Origin: Pseudomonadota bacterium
GTDB taxonomy: Bacteria; Pseudomonadota; Gammaproteobacteria; Acidiferrobacterales; UBA6901
DNA: 48,615 nucleotides
Reading direction: 5' to 3'
Assembly: GCA_021785795.1 (NCBI GenBank)
Contig: JAJYEK010000015.1
Coordinates: 1 to 48,615 of the forward strand
Below are positions 1 to 6,357 of this stretch, piece by piece (within the stretch, counting starts at the first letter, position 1; each line of letters opens with the position of its first letter). The notes beneath the pieces were generated by a model that saw only the letters and a list, made by a program, of their open reading frames with translations, had not been told where the DNA came from and ran no database searches. Made by a program: the position numbers and the translations under genes.

Positions 1-6
1 CCAGGG

Positions 7-43
7 CGAGCGTTTCGCGCGCGCCGAAAGCGCGCGCGGCTCG
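7..43. repeat. GC-rich inverted repeat at left edge
   Basis: An outer arm of five bases (7-11) pairs with 39-43, and two copies of the eight-base GC alternation at 17-24 and 30-37 pair around a five-base loop (25-29). The DNA can form a very stable hairpin. There is no T-run after it on either strand, so it is not an obvious intrinsic terminator. Bases 1-112 are much more GC-rich and simpler than the genes that follow. No gene start was recognised in them, although one frame stays open to the edge. Confidence 0.6.
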
Positions 44-112
44 ACCGCAGGGCGGCCGCGGCGTGCCGTAGCCGGAGGCGAAGGCACAATAAGTTGCGCC
101 GGCTCTAACCGA

Positions 113-424
113 GTGCGCGAGGGCGACTTGGACGTCCCGTCGCGTTTCACGAGGGGCCGGCGCACAATCAGCTCAAGGTGCCACTTCGAGATCGACAACG
201 GCAAAGGGATGACGCGCGATCAACGTCGTGCAGCAATGGACAGAGCAATCTCGTTAACACTTCAATGGGTGATCGAGAATCACCCGGAAGTGTTTTGTCA
301 AACCAAGAAAGCGAAGAAAAAGCCCAAAAGGCAGATGGAGGTATTGTGGGTGCCAGACGCACAGCCGACAACCATCGAGTTTAGGAGCGTTGACGGGCGT
401 CTCTGGCGCGAGGTCAAGGATTGA
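113..424 (+). CDS. hypothetical protein, start uncertain (frame open to left edge)
   Basis: This frame is open from base 2, so the gene may enter from outside the window. Possible internal starts are GTG at 113 and ATG at 209; neither has a well-spaced ribosome site. The C-terminal half looks like real protein: a helix rich in charged residues beginning MTRDQRRAAMDRAISLTLQW, a Lys-rich stretch near residues 65-73 and an ordered end. The first 30 residues are Arg/Gly-rich and may be untranslated. The family is not recognised. The stop (422-424) overlaps the Shine-Dalgarno region of the next small gene, which indicates a shared message with the following rightward genes. Confidence 0.55.
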   Translation: MREGDLDVPSRFTRGRRTISSRCHFEIDNGKGMTRDQRRAAMDRAISLTLQWVIENHPEVFCQTKKAKKKPKRQMEVLWVPDAQPTTIEFRSVDGRLWREVKD

Positions 425-426
425 CT

Positions 427-624
427 ATGCCGAAACTCAAATCCGACTCATTCACCTGCGATCAATATTGCAGCCTGATCGGGCGCTGCTCGCGCCCCGC
501 AATTCTCCGATTTCGGGCGCAGGATGGAAACCGCTGCCGGTATCTGTGCGGGCAGCACACGCATCTGTTGAGCCGGAGACGGGAATCGTTAGTGGTTGAA
601 TCGTTGCAACCGGAGGCAATATGA
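427..624 (+). CDS. small Cys-rich (zinc-ribbon-like) protein
   Basis: A 65-residue protein starting at ATG 427, with AAGGA at 416-420 as ribosome site. Five cysteines and a histidine occur in the pattern CDQYC, GRC, RC, LCGQH, which suggests a small metal-binding fold common among accessory proteins of phage rightward operons. No membrane segment or signal peptide is seen. The stop codon overlaps the next start as ATGA at 621-624, so the two genes are probably translationally coupled. The function is unknown; metal binding is inferred from spacing only. Confidence 0.65.
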   Translation: MPKLKSDSFTCDQYCSLIGRCSRPAILRFRAQDGNRCRYLCGQHTHLLSRRRESLVVESLQPEAI

Positions 625-842
625 CAGAACGGCCATTTTATGCAGGTGAGATTGTGATTAGGAAGGATATGCCTGCTCCCGGCTGCGGACCCATCGATAT
701 ACCAGTTGCTCTGAGGGACGATCAGATTCAAACATTTCCAGGAACCAACTCGGGAGTAACTAACTGGGTTGGTGTGAAAAATATGTATGGCAAATGGTGG
801 GACCGTCTCAATAACTGCCGCCATTTCTACGACGAGGAATGA
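621..842 (+). CDS. hypothetical protein, 73 aa
   Basis: The start ATG overlaps the previous stop (ATGA), and a GGAGG-like stretch lies just upstream at 611-616. The product has 73 residues and is rich in Gly, Trp and Asn, with an N-terminal segment reading like a short beta-rich fold (YAGEIVIRKDMPAP) and a Trp/Tyr-rich C-terminus. There are no Cys pairs, no membrane segment and no recognisable family. It ends right before the methyltransferase ribosome site, so it belongs to the same rightward transcription unit. Confidence 0.6.
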   Translation: MTERPFYAGEIVIRKDMPAPGCGPIDIPVALRDDQIQTFPGTNSGVTNWVGVKNMYGKWWDRLNNCRHFYDEE

Positions 843-859
843 ATAGGAGGGCATGCGTT

Positions 860-1615
860 ATGAGCAAACCGCTCGCTATAGACCTTTTTGCAGGCTTGGG
901 CGGCTGGACAGAGGGATTGCTGGCGGAAGGATGGTTCGTAGTGGGGTTCGACATCGAACGCCACATTTACGGCGACCAACGATACCCCGCGCAACTTGTT
1001 CTGCAGGACGTGCTCACGTTGCATGGTTCGCAGTTCAAGGACGCTGATCTGATCGTCGCGTCACCACCTTGTCAGTCCTTCAGTTACATGGCCATGCCGT
1101 GGTCGAAGGGAAAAGAAAAACGTCGGCGCATCCTGGCCGATCCCGAGGAACGCAAGAAACTGACTGCGTTGTTCGATGCCTGTTTCCGCATCCAGCGCGA
1201 AGCATGTGAGGCCGCCGGCCGTCATATTCCGATGGTTGTCGAGAATGTGCGCGGTGCGCAGGAATGGGTGGGCCGCTCGCGCTGGAATTTCGGATCATTT
1301 CACTTGTGGGGCGACGTACCGGCGCTGATGCCGATGGCCGGAAAAATAGCGAAAGTCGGCGGAATTGATTTCAACGGCTACGGTACACCCGGATATAAGC
1401 CGGCTGCCTTCAACGGGACTGCTCAGCAGCGAATACGCGAACGCGTAAAACAATGCGGTTCAGGCCGTGAATGGTTTGCGGGTGAGGGGAAAATATCACG
1501 GACGAAATCCAGTGGTTCCCCGTCTCGTAAGGCTGCTTCCGCGTTGATTGCCAAAATTCCGTTCACATTGTCAAATCACATCGCCAAAGTTTACAAACCA
1601 ATGCGACAAGGTTGA
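860..1615 (+). CDS. DNA (cytosine-5-)-methyltransferase
   Basis: A C5-cytosine methyltransferase transferring a methyl group from SAM to cytosine in DNA, probably to protect phage DNA from host restriction. Starting at ATG 860 (AGGAGG at 845-850) the protein has 251 residues. Motif I is DLFAGLGGW (8-16), motif IV with the catalytic cysteine is SPPCQSF (Cys71), motif VI is VVENV (Glu128), and the C-terminal IPFTLSNHIA resembles motif X. The target-recognition region between about 150 and 210 is short, and the motif VIII-like arginines (QQRIRER) are degenerate. An earlier ATG at 839 would place the ribosome site inside the gene. A DUF1064 nuclease-like gene follows after 3 bases; no cognate restriction enzyme is evident, so this looks like an orphan enzyme. 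Confidence 0.9.
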   Translation: MSKPLAIDLFAGLGGWTEGLLAEGWFVVGFDIERHIYGDQRYPAQLVLQDVLTLHGSQFKDADLIVASPPCQSFSYMAMPWSKGKEKRRRILADPEERKKLTALFDACFRIQREACEAAGRHIPMVVENVRGAQEWVGRSRWNFGSFHLWGDVPALMPMAGKIAKVGGIDFNGYGTPGYKPAAFNGTAQQRIRERVKQCGSGREWFAGEGKISRTKSSGSPSRKAASALIAKIPFTLSNHIAKVYKPMRQG

Positions 1616-1618
1616 CAA

Positions 1619-1951
1619 ATGCGCAACAAATACCACGCCAGGCGCGAAAGCATTGACGGCTATCTCTTCGGCTCCCGGGCGGAAGCCGCTCGATACCGCG
1701 AGCTCAAATTGCTCGAACGCGCCGGCCAGATCAGCATGCTGCGTGTCCATCCACGATACGAGATCATCATCAACGAGCAGAAAATCTGCATCGTCGAGGC
1801 CGATTTCGAGTTTTACGACGAGCAACAGGAACGGACGCGCGTGATCGATGTAAAAGGGATGGACCTGGCATTATCGAGACTCAAACGGAAACTCGTGAAG
1901 GTCTTGTACGCCATCGACATCGAGATTGAAAAAGTCAGGAGGTCGCGGTGA
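1619..1951 (+). CDS. DUF1064-family nuclease-like protein
   Basis: A 110-residue protein of the phage DUF1064 type, a small protein often found near NinB and replication genes. It opens with NKYHARR and FGSRAEAARYREL, followed by the core VEADFEFYDE (about 60-69) and VIDVKGM (about 74-80). The acidic residue followed by a strand and D-V-K matches the PD-(D/E)xK nuclease-like layout, so a Holliday-junction or flap nuclease role is plausible but not shown. It starts 3 bases after the methyltransferase stop. Its end overlaps the next start as GTGA at 1948-1951. Confidence 0.8.
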   Translation: MRNKYHARRESIDGYLFGSRAEAARYRELKLLERAGQISMLRVHPRYEIIINEQKICIVEADFEFYDEQQERTRVIDVKGMDLALSRLKRKLVKVLYAIDIEIEKVRRSR

Positions 1952-2133
1952 ATGTTAAATCGTGGTGGCGTTGGCCGGAGAATGTGAAAAACGGTTGGTC
2001 CCCATGGTTTACGATTCTGCGACGCCTCTCCTTCTTGCCGGTTTTTGCATGCGGCCTGATGGTCGGATTTGTCGCAATCGCTCTGATGGATGGGCCGCGC
2101 GTTGCGATCGCGTGGGTGAATGATAAGATCTGA
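1948..2133 (+). CDS. small membrane protein
   Basis: A 61-residue protein starting with GTG at 1948, overlapping the DUF1064 stop; AGGAGG at 1938-1943 supports the start. The N-terminus is Trp-rich and basic, followed by one hydrophobic segment (LPVFACGLMVGFVAIALM, about residues 32-49) that should span the inner membrane. No catalytic motif is visible. It sits in the rightward accessory run, away from the lysis cassette, so a holin role is not favoured. Confidence 0.55.
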   Translation: MNVKSWWRWPENVKNGWSPWFTILRRLSFLPVFACGLMVGFVAIALMDGPRVAIAWVNDKI

Positions 2134-2419
2134 TGCGCCACGATCGCTGGAATGGCCCCGTCAGTGGGCCATAGCAATCGTTGAGGGTACGAAATCCTGG
2201 GCAGACTGTCCGCCGGAGTGGGTCAACATTGTCCGCGATCACATCGAGTCGCTGGCAATGGGCCGAATCAGCGCGCGCATCGAGGCCATTGCACGCAGGA
2301 TTGCAGGACTACCGTCTCGCGCAGCACGGAATAAGGCGCTGGAACGGGTGAAATCGGACGTCAGAAATGCCGTCCAGGAGCGCGCGGCGGCTATTTTCAG
2401 CGAGCGGAAACGCGGCTAA
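2120..2419 (+). CDS. hypothetical helical protein, 99 aa
   Basis: It starts at ATG 2120 and overlaps the preceding gene by 14 bases. The product is largely alpha-helical and Arg/Ala-rich (ARIEAIARRIAGLPS then SRAARNKALERVKSDV), with a C-terminal tail ending FSERKRG. This resembles small DNA-metabolism accessory proteins of phage nin-like regions, but no family is recognised. It has no cysteines beyond CPPEW and no membrane segment. Its own Shine-Dalgarno is weak, so it is probably coupled to the upstream gene. Confidence 0.6.
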   Translation: MIRSDAPRSLEWPRQWAIAIVEGTKSWADCPPEWVNIVRDHIESLAMGRISARIEAIARRIAGLPSRAARNKALERVKSDVRNAVQERAAAIFSERKRG

Positions 2420-2427
2420 ATTAGGGA

Positions 2428-2649
2428 GTGGCTAACCTGGTCGATCTGAGACGATGGATGTTTTGTGAACCGGCACGCCAAAAGGAGCGGCGGGAACAGA
2501 TTGATCGTTTTTTCCGGAGCGGGTGTGGACGTTGCAGTTGGAATCGTCTCGACAACGAACGAGGAGAATATATCTGTGTTCGATCGGTCCTGCATTACCC
2601 CCATCGAAGTGCGGACAACTGCGCCCTGTTCGTGCCGCGGCGCCGCTAG
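2428..2649 (+). CDS. small Cys-containing protein
   Basis: A 73-residue product starting with GTG at 2428 behind AGGGAG (2423-2428 region). It has cysteines in the order CGRC, IC, NC, with a C-terminal SADNCALFVPRRR. That end is typical of short phage proteins that coordinate one zinc with four spaced cysteines. It overlaps the next gene in another frame between 2576 and 2649. Codon content looks natural in both frames, so the overlap may be genuine. Function unknown. Confidence 0.5.
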   Translation: MANLVDLRRWMFCEPARQKERREQIDRFFRSGCGRCSWNRLDNERGEYICVRSVLHYPHRSADNCALFVPRRR

Positions 2650-3187
2650 GTTTCGGAGTGTAGATGACGCGGTCGCCTGGGCATTTGGCTATCCGCCCGT
2701 CTGCAAGGTGAGCAATGCCGTAGCAAATCTGCGTGGAGGAAGCGTGCGACTAAAGGTCGAACGGCGAGATCCCTACGATAATGCCGCAGAAGCGGGGTTG
2801 ATCCTGCGGATTGTATTCCGTGAATTAAAACCGGACGAATTAGTTATGGTTGTCGGGCGCCACACCGTTGACTCCACTACTCAGAAACTGGATTGCGTGG
2901 CACGCATTCTGGAGTTGGCGCGGCCGCAGTTTGCGAGGGTGCCATGGGCATATTTCCGGGAATGCGTCGCCGCCTGGTGTCGGCTCGCCCAGATGCGCTC
3001 GGACCTGCGGTGGGCAGACGCCCTGGATGTTGACCCGCGCACTATCCGCAGTTGGCGCCGCGGCTACCGGGCACGAGGTCGTCGGTCCCCAGGCATATGG
3101 TCGGAACTGGATCGGCGGCTGCAATGTGCATATGACCAAGTATCGCCGGCACTCGCAGACGCCGGCTGGATCGAGGGAACCTCATGA
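2576..3187 (+). CDS. putative DNA-binding late regulator (antiterminator-like)
   Basis: The best start is GTG at 2576, preceded by AGGAG (2562-2566) at 9 bases; upstream GTG codons in frame (2465) would overlap the preceding gene fully. The 203-residue product begins with a Cys-containing segment, then FRSVDDAVAWAF and a segment reading YDNAAEAGLILRIVFREL. Near the C-terminus is a helix-turn-helix-like stretch, LRWADALDVDPRTIRSWRRG. Similar layouts occur in regulators at the end of the rightward operon of lambdoid phages, where the Q antiterminator lies. It would suit the terminator-guarded late promoter candidate at 37.6 kb. Function is inferred from position and fold only. Confidence 0.55.
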   Translation: MFDRSCITPIEVRTTAPCSCRGAARFRSVDDAVAWAFGYPPVCKVSNAVANLRGGSVRLKVERRDPYDNAAEAGLILRIVFRELKPDELVMVVGRHTVDSTTQKLDCVARILELARPQFARVPWAYFRECVAAWCRLAQMRSDLRWADALDVDPRTIRSWRRGYRARGRRSPGIWSELDRRLQCAYDQVSPALADAGWIEGTS

Positions 3188-3486
3188 CTCTCATCGCAAT
3201 GAATCCCGTAACGAGCGGTTCCATCTCCGCAGTTGGCTACGATCCGACGAGCGCTACCTTGGCCGTTCAGTTCAAATCAGGCGCCATTTATCACTATGCC
3301 AACGTGGATTCCGGAACCCATCAAGCGCTGATGAATGCCGGCAGCAAAGGGAGTTTTTTCCGCAGCACCATCAAAGCAAACCCGTCGATCTTTCCGCATA
3401 CAAAGATCACCGGACCCGGAGATACCGGAACATCGGCCTCTGAGACAAATGCGGCTGTCCTGAAATCGGATATGCGTCGTCCGTAG
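3184..3486 (+). CDS. KTSC domain protein
   Basis: A 100-residue protein whose first 70 residues match the KTSC domain pattern: VTSGSISAVGYDP, then TLAVQFKSGAIYHYANV, then a helix, then SKGSFFRSTIK. The domain is found alone or fused to lysyl-tRNA-synthetase-like and phage proteins; its biochemical role is not established. The tail after residue 70 is low-complexity and ends MRRP. It overlaps the preceding gene by ATGA and is the last rightward gene before the convergent junction with the leftward late block at 3487-3491. No terminator hairpin is visible between the two. Confidence 0.85.
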   Translation: MTLIAMNPVTSGSISAVGYDPTSATLAVQFKSGAIYHYANVDSGTHQALMNAGSKGSFFRSTIKANPSIFPHTKITGPGDTGTSASETNAAVLKSDMRRP

Positions 3487-3491
3487 GGAGT

Positions 3492-4106
3492 CTAACCGCC
3501 CAGCGAGCGAAGGACATTGGCGATCTCATGGTCGACCAGATTAGGTAGTGCTGGCACTCCGATGAGTTCCAGCACGACCGGATGGCGATAATCCAGACCT
3601 TCAGGCAGGTCAGGAATTATGTCGCCCCCGTTTTTGGTGAGCTGCACGTTCACATTGCCCAGGAGTTGTCCTAGGACGGCATCGGCACTTACCTTGGCAG
3701 GCTCGAAGCCCAGGATCTGAGCCGGAGGTTTTCCAGCTAGGCAGAGCTTTGCGCCCAAGAGGACCGCCCGGCTTGCACCCAGGCTGTGCCCGCTAACAAC
3801 CACGCTTCCAGTTAGAAGCGGCTGCACGGTAGCGAAAAATGCGTCTATGCCCGCATAGAAGCCGCTGTGGACATCTCCCAACCCCGGTACCGAGATCGGG
3901 ACTGCATCGATATCCCGTATCAGATCTTCGGTATCGGTCGTCCCACGGAGCGCCAGGATCGACATTCCGGGAGACGACCACAGGGCACCGACAATGCCGT
4001 CGACATTGACCCACGAGTTCCACGGGACTGGTGCAGGGGTTGCCGGCGTCCATGATGTATTTCCGTAGGCCGCCTCACAGAGACGCGCTGCGTCGATAAG
4101 ATTCAT
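3492..4106 (-). CDS. class 3 lipase-like alpha/beta hydrolase
   Basis: A 204-residue alpha/beta hydrolase of the lipase class 3 type. Seen in order: an oxyanion-type strand ILALRGTTDTEDLIRDI (about 50-66), VHSGF (79-83), the nucleophile elbow SGHSLGA (Ser108), a probable acid in NGGDIIPDLP (Asp162 or Asp166), and histidines in YRHP (His175) and VDHE (His193). The family hydrolyses ester bonds of lipids. There is no signal peptide, so release to the envelope would need a holin or membrane collapse. It is the last gene of the late block, behind lysozyme and membrane genes, so a role in envelope disruption is a reasonable inference. A tail-associated esterase is an alternative. Confidence 0.85.
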   Translation of the reverse strand: MNLIDAARLCEAAYGNTSWTPATPAPVPWNSWVNVDGIVGALWSSPGMSILALRGTTDTEDLIRDIDAVPISVPGLGDVHSGFYAGIDAFFATVQPLLTGSVVVSGHSLGASRAVLLGAKLCLAGKPPAQILGFEPAKVSADAVLGQLLGNVNVQLTKNGGDIIPDLPEGLDYRHPVVLELIGVPALPNLVDHEIANVLRSLGG

Positions 4107-4112
4107 CGGGGG

Positions 4113-4346
4113 TCAGAGGAAGTGAAGAATGCCGGCAATGAGCGCCCAAGCGACGACAGCGAATACCTCGACTGCAAGCGCGCCCGCGTACATCCAGATA
4201 GCGAAAACGGTCACCCATCCGTCGTCTGGCCCTTTGGTGGGTGTACGCCAGCTTTTATAGACGAACGCACCAACGATAAGATCGATGACTATCAGGATAA
4301 CCAGAAATCGCACAATCGGGAGATGCACCAGCGCACCGATGCTCAT
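4113..4346 (-). CDS. small two-TM membrane protein (holin candidate)
   Basis: A 77-residue protein starting at the ATG read from 4346. Two long hydrophobic segments (about residues 9-30 and 45-72) are separated by a charged loop KSWRTPTKGPDDG. Size and topology fit a class II holin or antiholin. It lies six bases upstream of the lipase gene and overlaps the preceding gene by four bases (ATGA), inside the lysis cassette. The frame is open further upstream, but the extension is out of register with the upstream gene and looks like shadow sequence. Confidence 0.65.
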   Translation of the reverse strand: MSIGALVHLPIVRFLVILIVIDLIVGAFVYKSWRTPTKGPDDGWVTVFAIWMYAGALAVEVFAVVAWALIAGILHFL

Positions 4347-4669
4347 GGGATCGGGACCGGTGTCGGCACAACGATCCCGCGCGCCGCGGCAACTGCATCC
4401 ATCGCAGCCTGGTTTTCCTGAATTTTGGCGTAGGTCACGCTCAACAGGCGCTGCAGTTGCGAAGATTGCATGCCGAAACTCTGGATGAGGGTTGGCAGCA
4501 TCGTTGCCACCATGGCGATCATGGAATCCTGGACATTCGTGGCCGCCGAGCCTGCGCTGATAGCATCGATTACGAGTGGCAGCAACTGTTCTGCAGTCGT
4601 CAATGCCGCGTTTCCTACGGCATTCGGATCGATCGCCACCGATGGCGCTGAGGAGGTTACTTCGCTCAT
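4343..4669 (-). CDS. hypothetical lysis-cassette protein, 108 aa
   Basis: It starts at ATG (4667-4669) and overlaps both neighbours by four bases. The product has an unstructured Ser/Ala N-terminus, then mostly helix with amphipathic and mildly hydrophobic stretches (TTAEQLLPLVIDAI and MIAMVATMLPTLIQSF), and ends in a Pro-rich tail PTPVPIP. No enzyme motif is seen. The position between a lipoprotein and a two-TM protein suggests a lysis or virion accessory role, but no family is recognised. Confidence 0.55.
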   Translation of the reverse strand: MSEVTSSAPSVAIDPNAVGNAALTTAEQLLPLVIDAISAGSAATNVQDSMIAMVATMLPTLIQSFGMQSSQLQRLLSVTYAKIQENQAAMDAVAAARGIVVPTPVPIP

Positions 4670-5001
4670 GGGTTTGTCTCCGGGATAGCTGCAAGGATTG
4701 AGATGGTGGTCAGCTCCTGAGTCATGGAAATGACCGCCTGCTGGGGATTCGCTGGCAGCGTGGCGCAACTGGCATCGAGCGCGTGGGCCGCAATGATCAC
4801 TTTCTCCACGCTTGCTGGAGCCATGGTAGCCAGTTTTTTCGTGACAAACGGCTGCATGCTGGACCACACGATGCATTTCTGCGTCCACAGAGCCTGGGTT
4901 GTTGCAACCTGCTGAGCCGGCGTAGGTGCCGTTCCCGAAAGTGTCGTGCATGCTCCGAGCGCTAATGCCACGACGACGGCCAAGACGGATCTCATGTTCA
5001 T
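4666..5001 (-). CDS. predicted lipoprotein
   Basis: A 111-residue protein with an N-terminal signal sequence and lipobox LALGAC (Cys18), predicted to be lipidated and carried to the outer membrane. A good AGGAG lies upstream at normal distance. The mature part is helical and not proline-rich, with two further cysteines (KCIVW and SCATL). In a lysis cassette an outer-membrane lipoprotein could serve as the outer spanin partner, but it is longer than Rz1-type proteins and lacks their composition. The coiled-coil membrane protein at 5717-6040 would be the matching inner partner. This is a hypothesis from topology only. Confidence 0.6.
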   Translation of the reverse strand: MNMRSVLAVVVALALGACTTLSGTAPTPAQQVATTQALWTQKCIVWSSMQPFVTKKLATMAPASVEKVIIAAHALDASCATLPANPQQAVISMTQELTTISILAAIPETNP

Positions 5002-5219
5002 TTGGAAGATTCTCCTGATTGTGGATTGCCAGAGGTGGGACGAAAAAAGGTCCCGAGATGAAATGCGCCGATGATCCCGACGATCGCGCCCAGGCCAGTC
5101 TGGATGTCCGAGACGAGCGTTTCGGCTGGTGCCTTACCGAGATATACCAGCCATCCTAGTACCATAAGTAGCACGAATGCGGCGCCCACCAAGACGGACA
5201 AGACAGTCAGTTGCTTCAC
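4998..5219 (-). CDS. small membrane protein, holin candidate
   Basis: A 73-residue protein starting with GTG (5217-5219) behind GGAGGG. It has a first membrane helix at about residues 6-27 (LSVLVGAAFVLLMVLGWLVYL) and a second, Gly-rich one at about 42-60, then a short polar tail ending GESSK. Two helices with a charged C-terminus and a place directly after the lysozyme gene make this the strongest holin candidate of the window. It overlaps the lipoprotein start by four bases. Confidence 0.65.
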   Translation of the reverse strand: MKQLTVLSVLVGAAFVLLMVLGWLVYLGKAPAETLVSDIQTGLGAIVGIIGAFHLGTFFRPTSGNPQSGESSK

Positions 5220-5231
5220 GTTACCCTCCTG

Positions 5232-5720
5232 CTATTGGATTGCCAATGGTACACCACACCATACGGCACACTCTTTGACGCGGCGGTTCATCAGGCCCGC
5301 GTCATCTTCCGCCACCATGACTCCATTAATGTTGACGGTTTTGTGATCCCATTGTGGCAGTCCTCGTACCACGTCGAACCGCCATGTCGGCAACTGCATA
5401 TGGTTCTTGACGAACGTCTCATAGCCAGCCGCCCCGACGTTGTACGCGAAGATGGTCATTGCGTCGAATTGATTCTGATTGAATATTACGCCAGGAGGCG
5501 TGTATTGGATAACGGCATGTTCTGCCGTTCCGGAATCGGATACAAGGGTGGTATCTGCCCACGCTTGCGTCAGAGCATCTCCAGCCTTTACGCCACTGTT
5601 TCGTGCAAATAGATGTCCATAGCCGCCCGTCAGGTTACCGGCATCGTCGAGATAGACGTACAGCACGCACGCTTCCGCCGACTTCAGGACCCGCAATCCA
5701 TATTGCGAAAGGATCATCAC
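5232..5720 (-). CDS. phage lysozyme, glycoside hydrolase family 24
   Basis: An endolysin that cuts the N-acetylmuramic acid to N-acetylglucosamine bond of peptidoglycan. In the 162-residue product the catalytic layout of T4-type lysozymes is present: Glu16 in SAEACV, Asp25 in YLDD and Thr31 in LTGGYGH, with spacings of 9 and 6 as in the family. The later QFDAMTIFAYNVGAAG matches the second conserved block. No signal peptide or SAR segment is seen, so it should need a holin. GTG and ATG are adjacent start choices. It overlaps the stop of the coiled-coil membrane protein upstream. Confidence 0.93.
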   Translation of the reverse strand: MMILSQYGLRVLKSAEACVLYVYLDDAGNLTGGYGHLFARNSGVKAGDALTQAWADTTLVSDSGTAEHAVIQYTPPGVIFNQNQFDAMTIFAYNVGAAGYETFVKNHMQLPTWRFDVVRGLPQWDHKTVNINGVMVAEDDAGLMNRRVKECAVWCGVPLAIQ

Positions 5721-6040
5721 TTGGCGCGACGCGTGTAAACGTCTTTGCGAATTCGGCTGATGTCGCGGTGAATCCGGTCAATCTGCGATTCCAAGGCAGC
5801 CGCCCGTTGCAGGTCTCCTACTTCCCGCTGTCTTTCCATGGTCTGCAGGTCGGAAACTTTCGTCGCCAACGCATCGATCGAAGTAACTTTGAGGGCACCC
5901 GTAGTGAGCGCCACGATGATGATGGACTCTACAATGCGGGTGACGTTGAGTTTCGGTCTGTTGGTTTCGTCCTCCGGTGTCTTGGGACGGCTCATCAACA
6001 AGAAAAACGGCGCATGCGTAAGCAAAGATGGGAGATGCAT
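5717..6040 (-). CDS. membrane-anchored coiled-coil protein (lysis-associated)
   Basis: A 107-residue protein behind AGGGGAA at about six bases from the ATG. After a polar Lys/Pro-rich N-terminus it has one hydrophobic segment (about residues 36-53, VESIIIVALTTGALKV). Then comes a long charged helix with heptad-like spacing (KVSDLQTMERQREVGDLQRA, then QIDRIHRDISRIRKDVY). Topology resembles small inner-membrane lysis proteins, either an inner spanin or a holin-like accessory. An internal ATG at residue 16 lacks a ribosome site. It opens the lysis cassette after the 9.5-kb gene. Confidence 0.65.
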   Translation of the reverse strand: MHLPSLLTHAPFFLLMSRPKTPEDETNRPKLNVTRIVESIIIVALTTGALKVTSIDALATKVSDLQTMERQREVGDLQRAAALESQIDRIHRDISRIRKDVYTRRAK

Positions 6041-6076
6041 GAAATTCCCCTTACATTAAAGATTGGTCAAGTATGG

Positions 6077-6105
6077 TTTACTGGCGACACAAGTAGCATT
6101 ACGAT
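6077..6105 (+). promoter_or_regulatory. possible + strand promoter for the isolated membrane gene
   Basis: TTTACT (6077-6082) and TACGAT (6100-6105) are separated by 17 bases, a four-of-six match at each element. The predicted start of transcription would fall at or next to the ATG at 6112, giving a leaderless message. There is no clear Shine-Dalgarno upstream of that ATG, which fits. The match is weak and could be chance. Confidence 0.3.
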
Positions 6106-6111
6106 AAACCG

Positions 6112-6357
6112 ATGAATCCAGACAACCCTTGGCATTCAAGCGCAAGCTACGGCCCCTATCATCCTGAAGCACTCTGGTTCGTCGGCGCCGTCCTGGCTGT
6201 GATTGCCATCGCCGTAGCAATCGAGCGCATTCCATACGCTACCAAACTCAAACTGTCTGCGATGGGGCGCGCTTTCATGGGGCTGCTCATGATTTACTAC
6301 TTCGCGATGATCGTTCTGCAGACCACTTATGGCCTCTGGCAGTGGATCACTGGTTGA
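6112..6357 (+). CDS. small membrane protein on the opposite strand
   Basis: An 81-residue product with two hydrophobic segments (about 22-38, WFVGAVLAVIAIAVAIE, and about 54-72, FMGLLMIYYFAMIVL) separated by a basic loop. It is the only rightward gene embedded in the leftward late block and overlaps the 3' end of the giant gene by 11 bases. Coding appearance is good and the opposite strand here is non-coding, so it is likely real. It could be an independently expressed envelope protein, for example for superinfection exclusion or lysis timing. Function is not shown by the sequence. Confidence 0.55.
   Translation: MNPDNPWHSSASYGPYHPEALWFVGAVLAVIAIAVAIERIPYATKLKLSAMGRAFMGLLMIYYFAMIVLQTTYGLWQWITG

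Noticed and set aside
2465..2575. Upstream extension of the regulator-like gene to GTG 2465
   Set aside because: It would overlap the Cys-containing gene almost fully and has no ribosome site, whereas GTG 2576 has AGGAG at nine bases.
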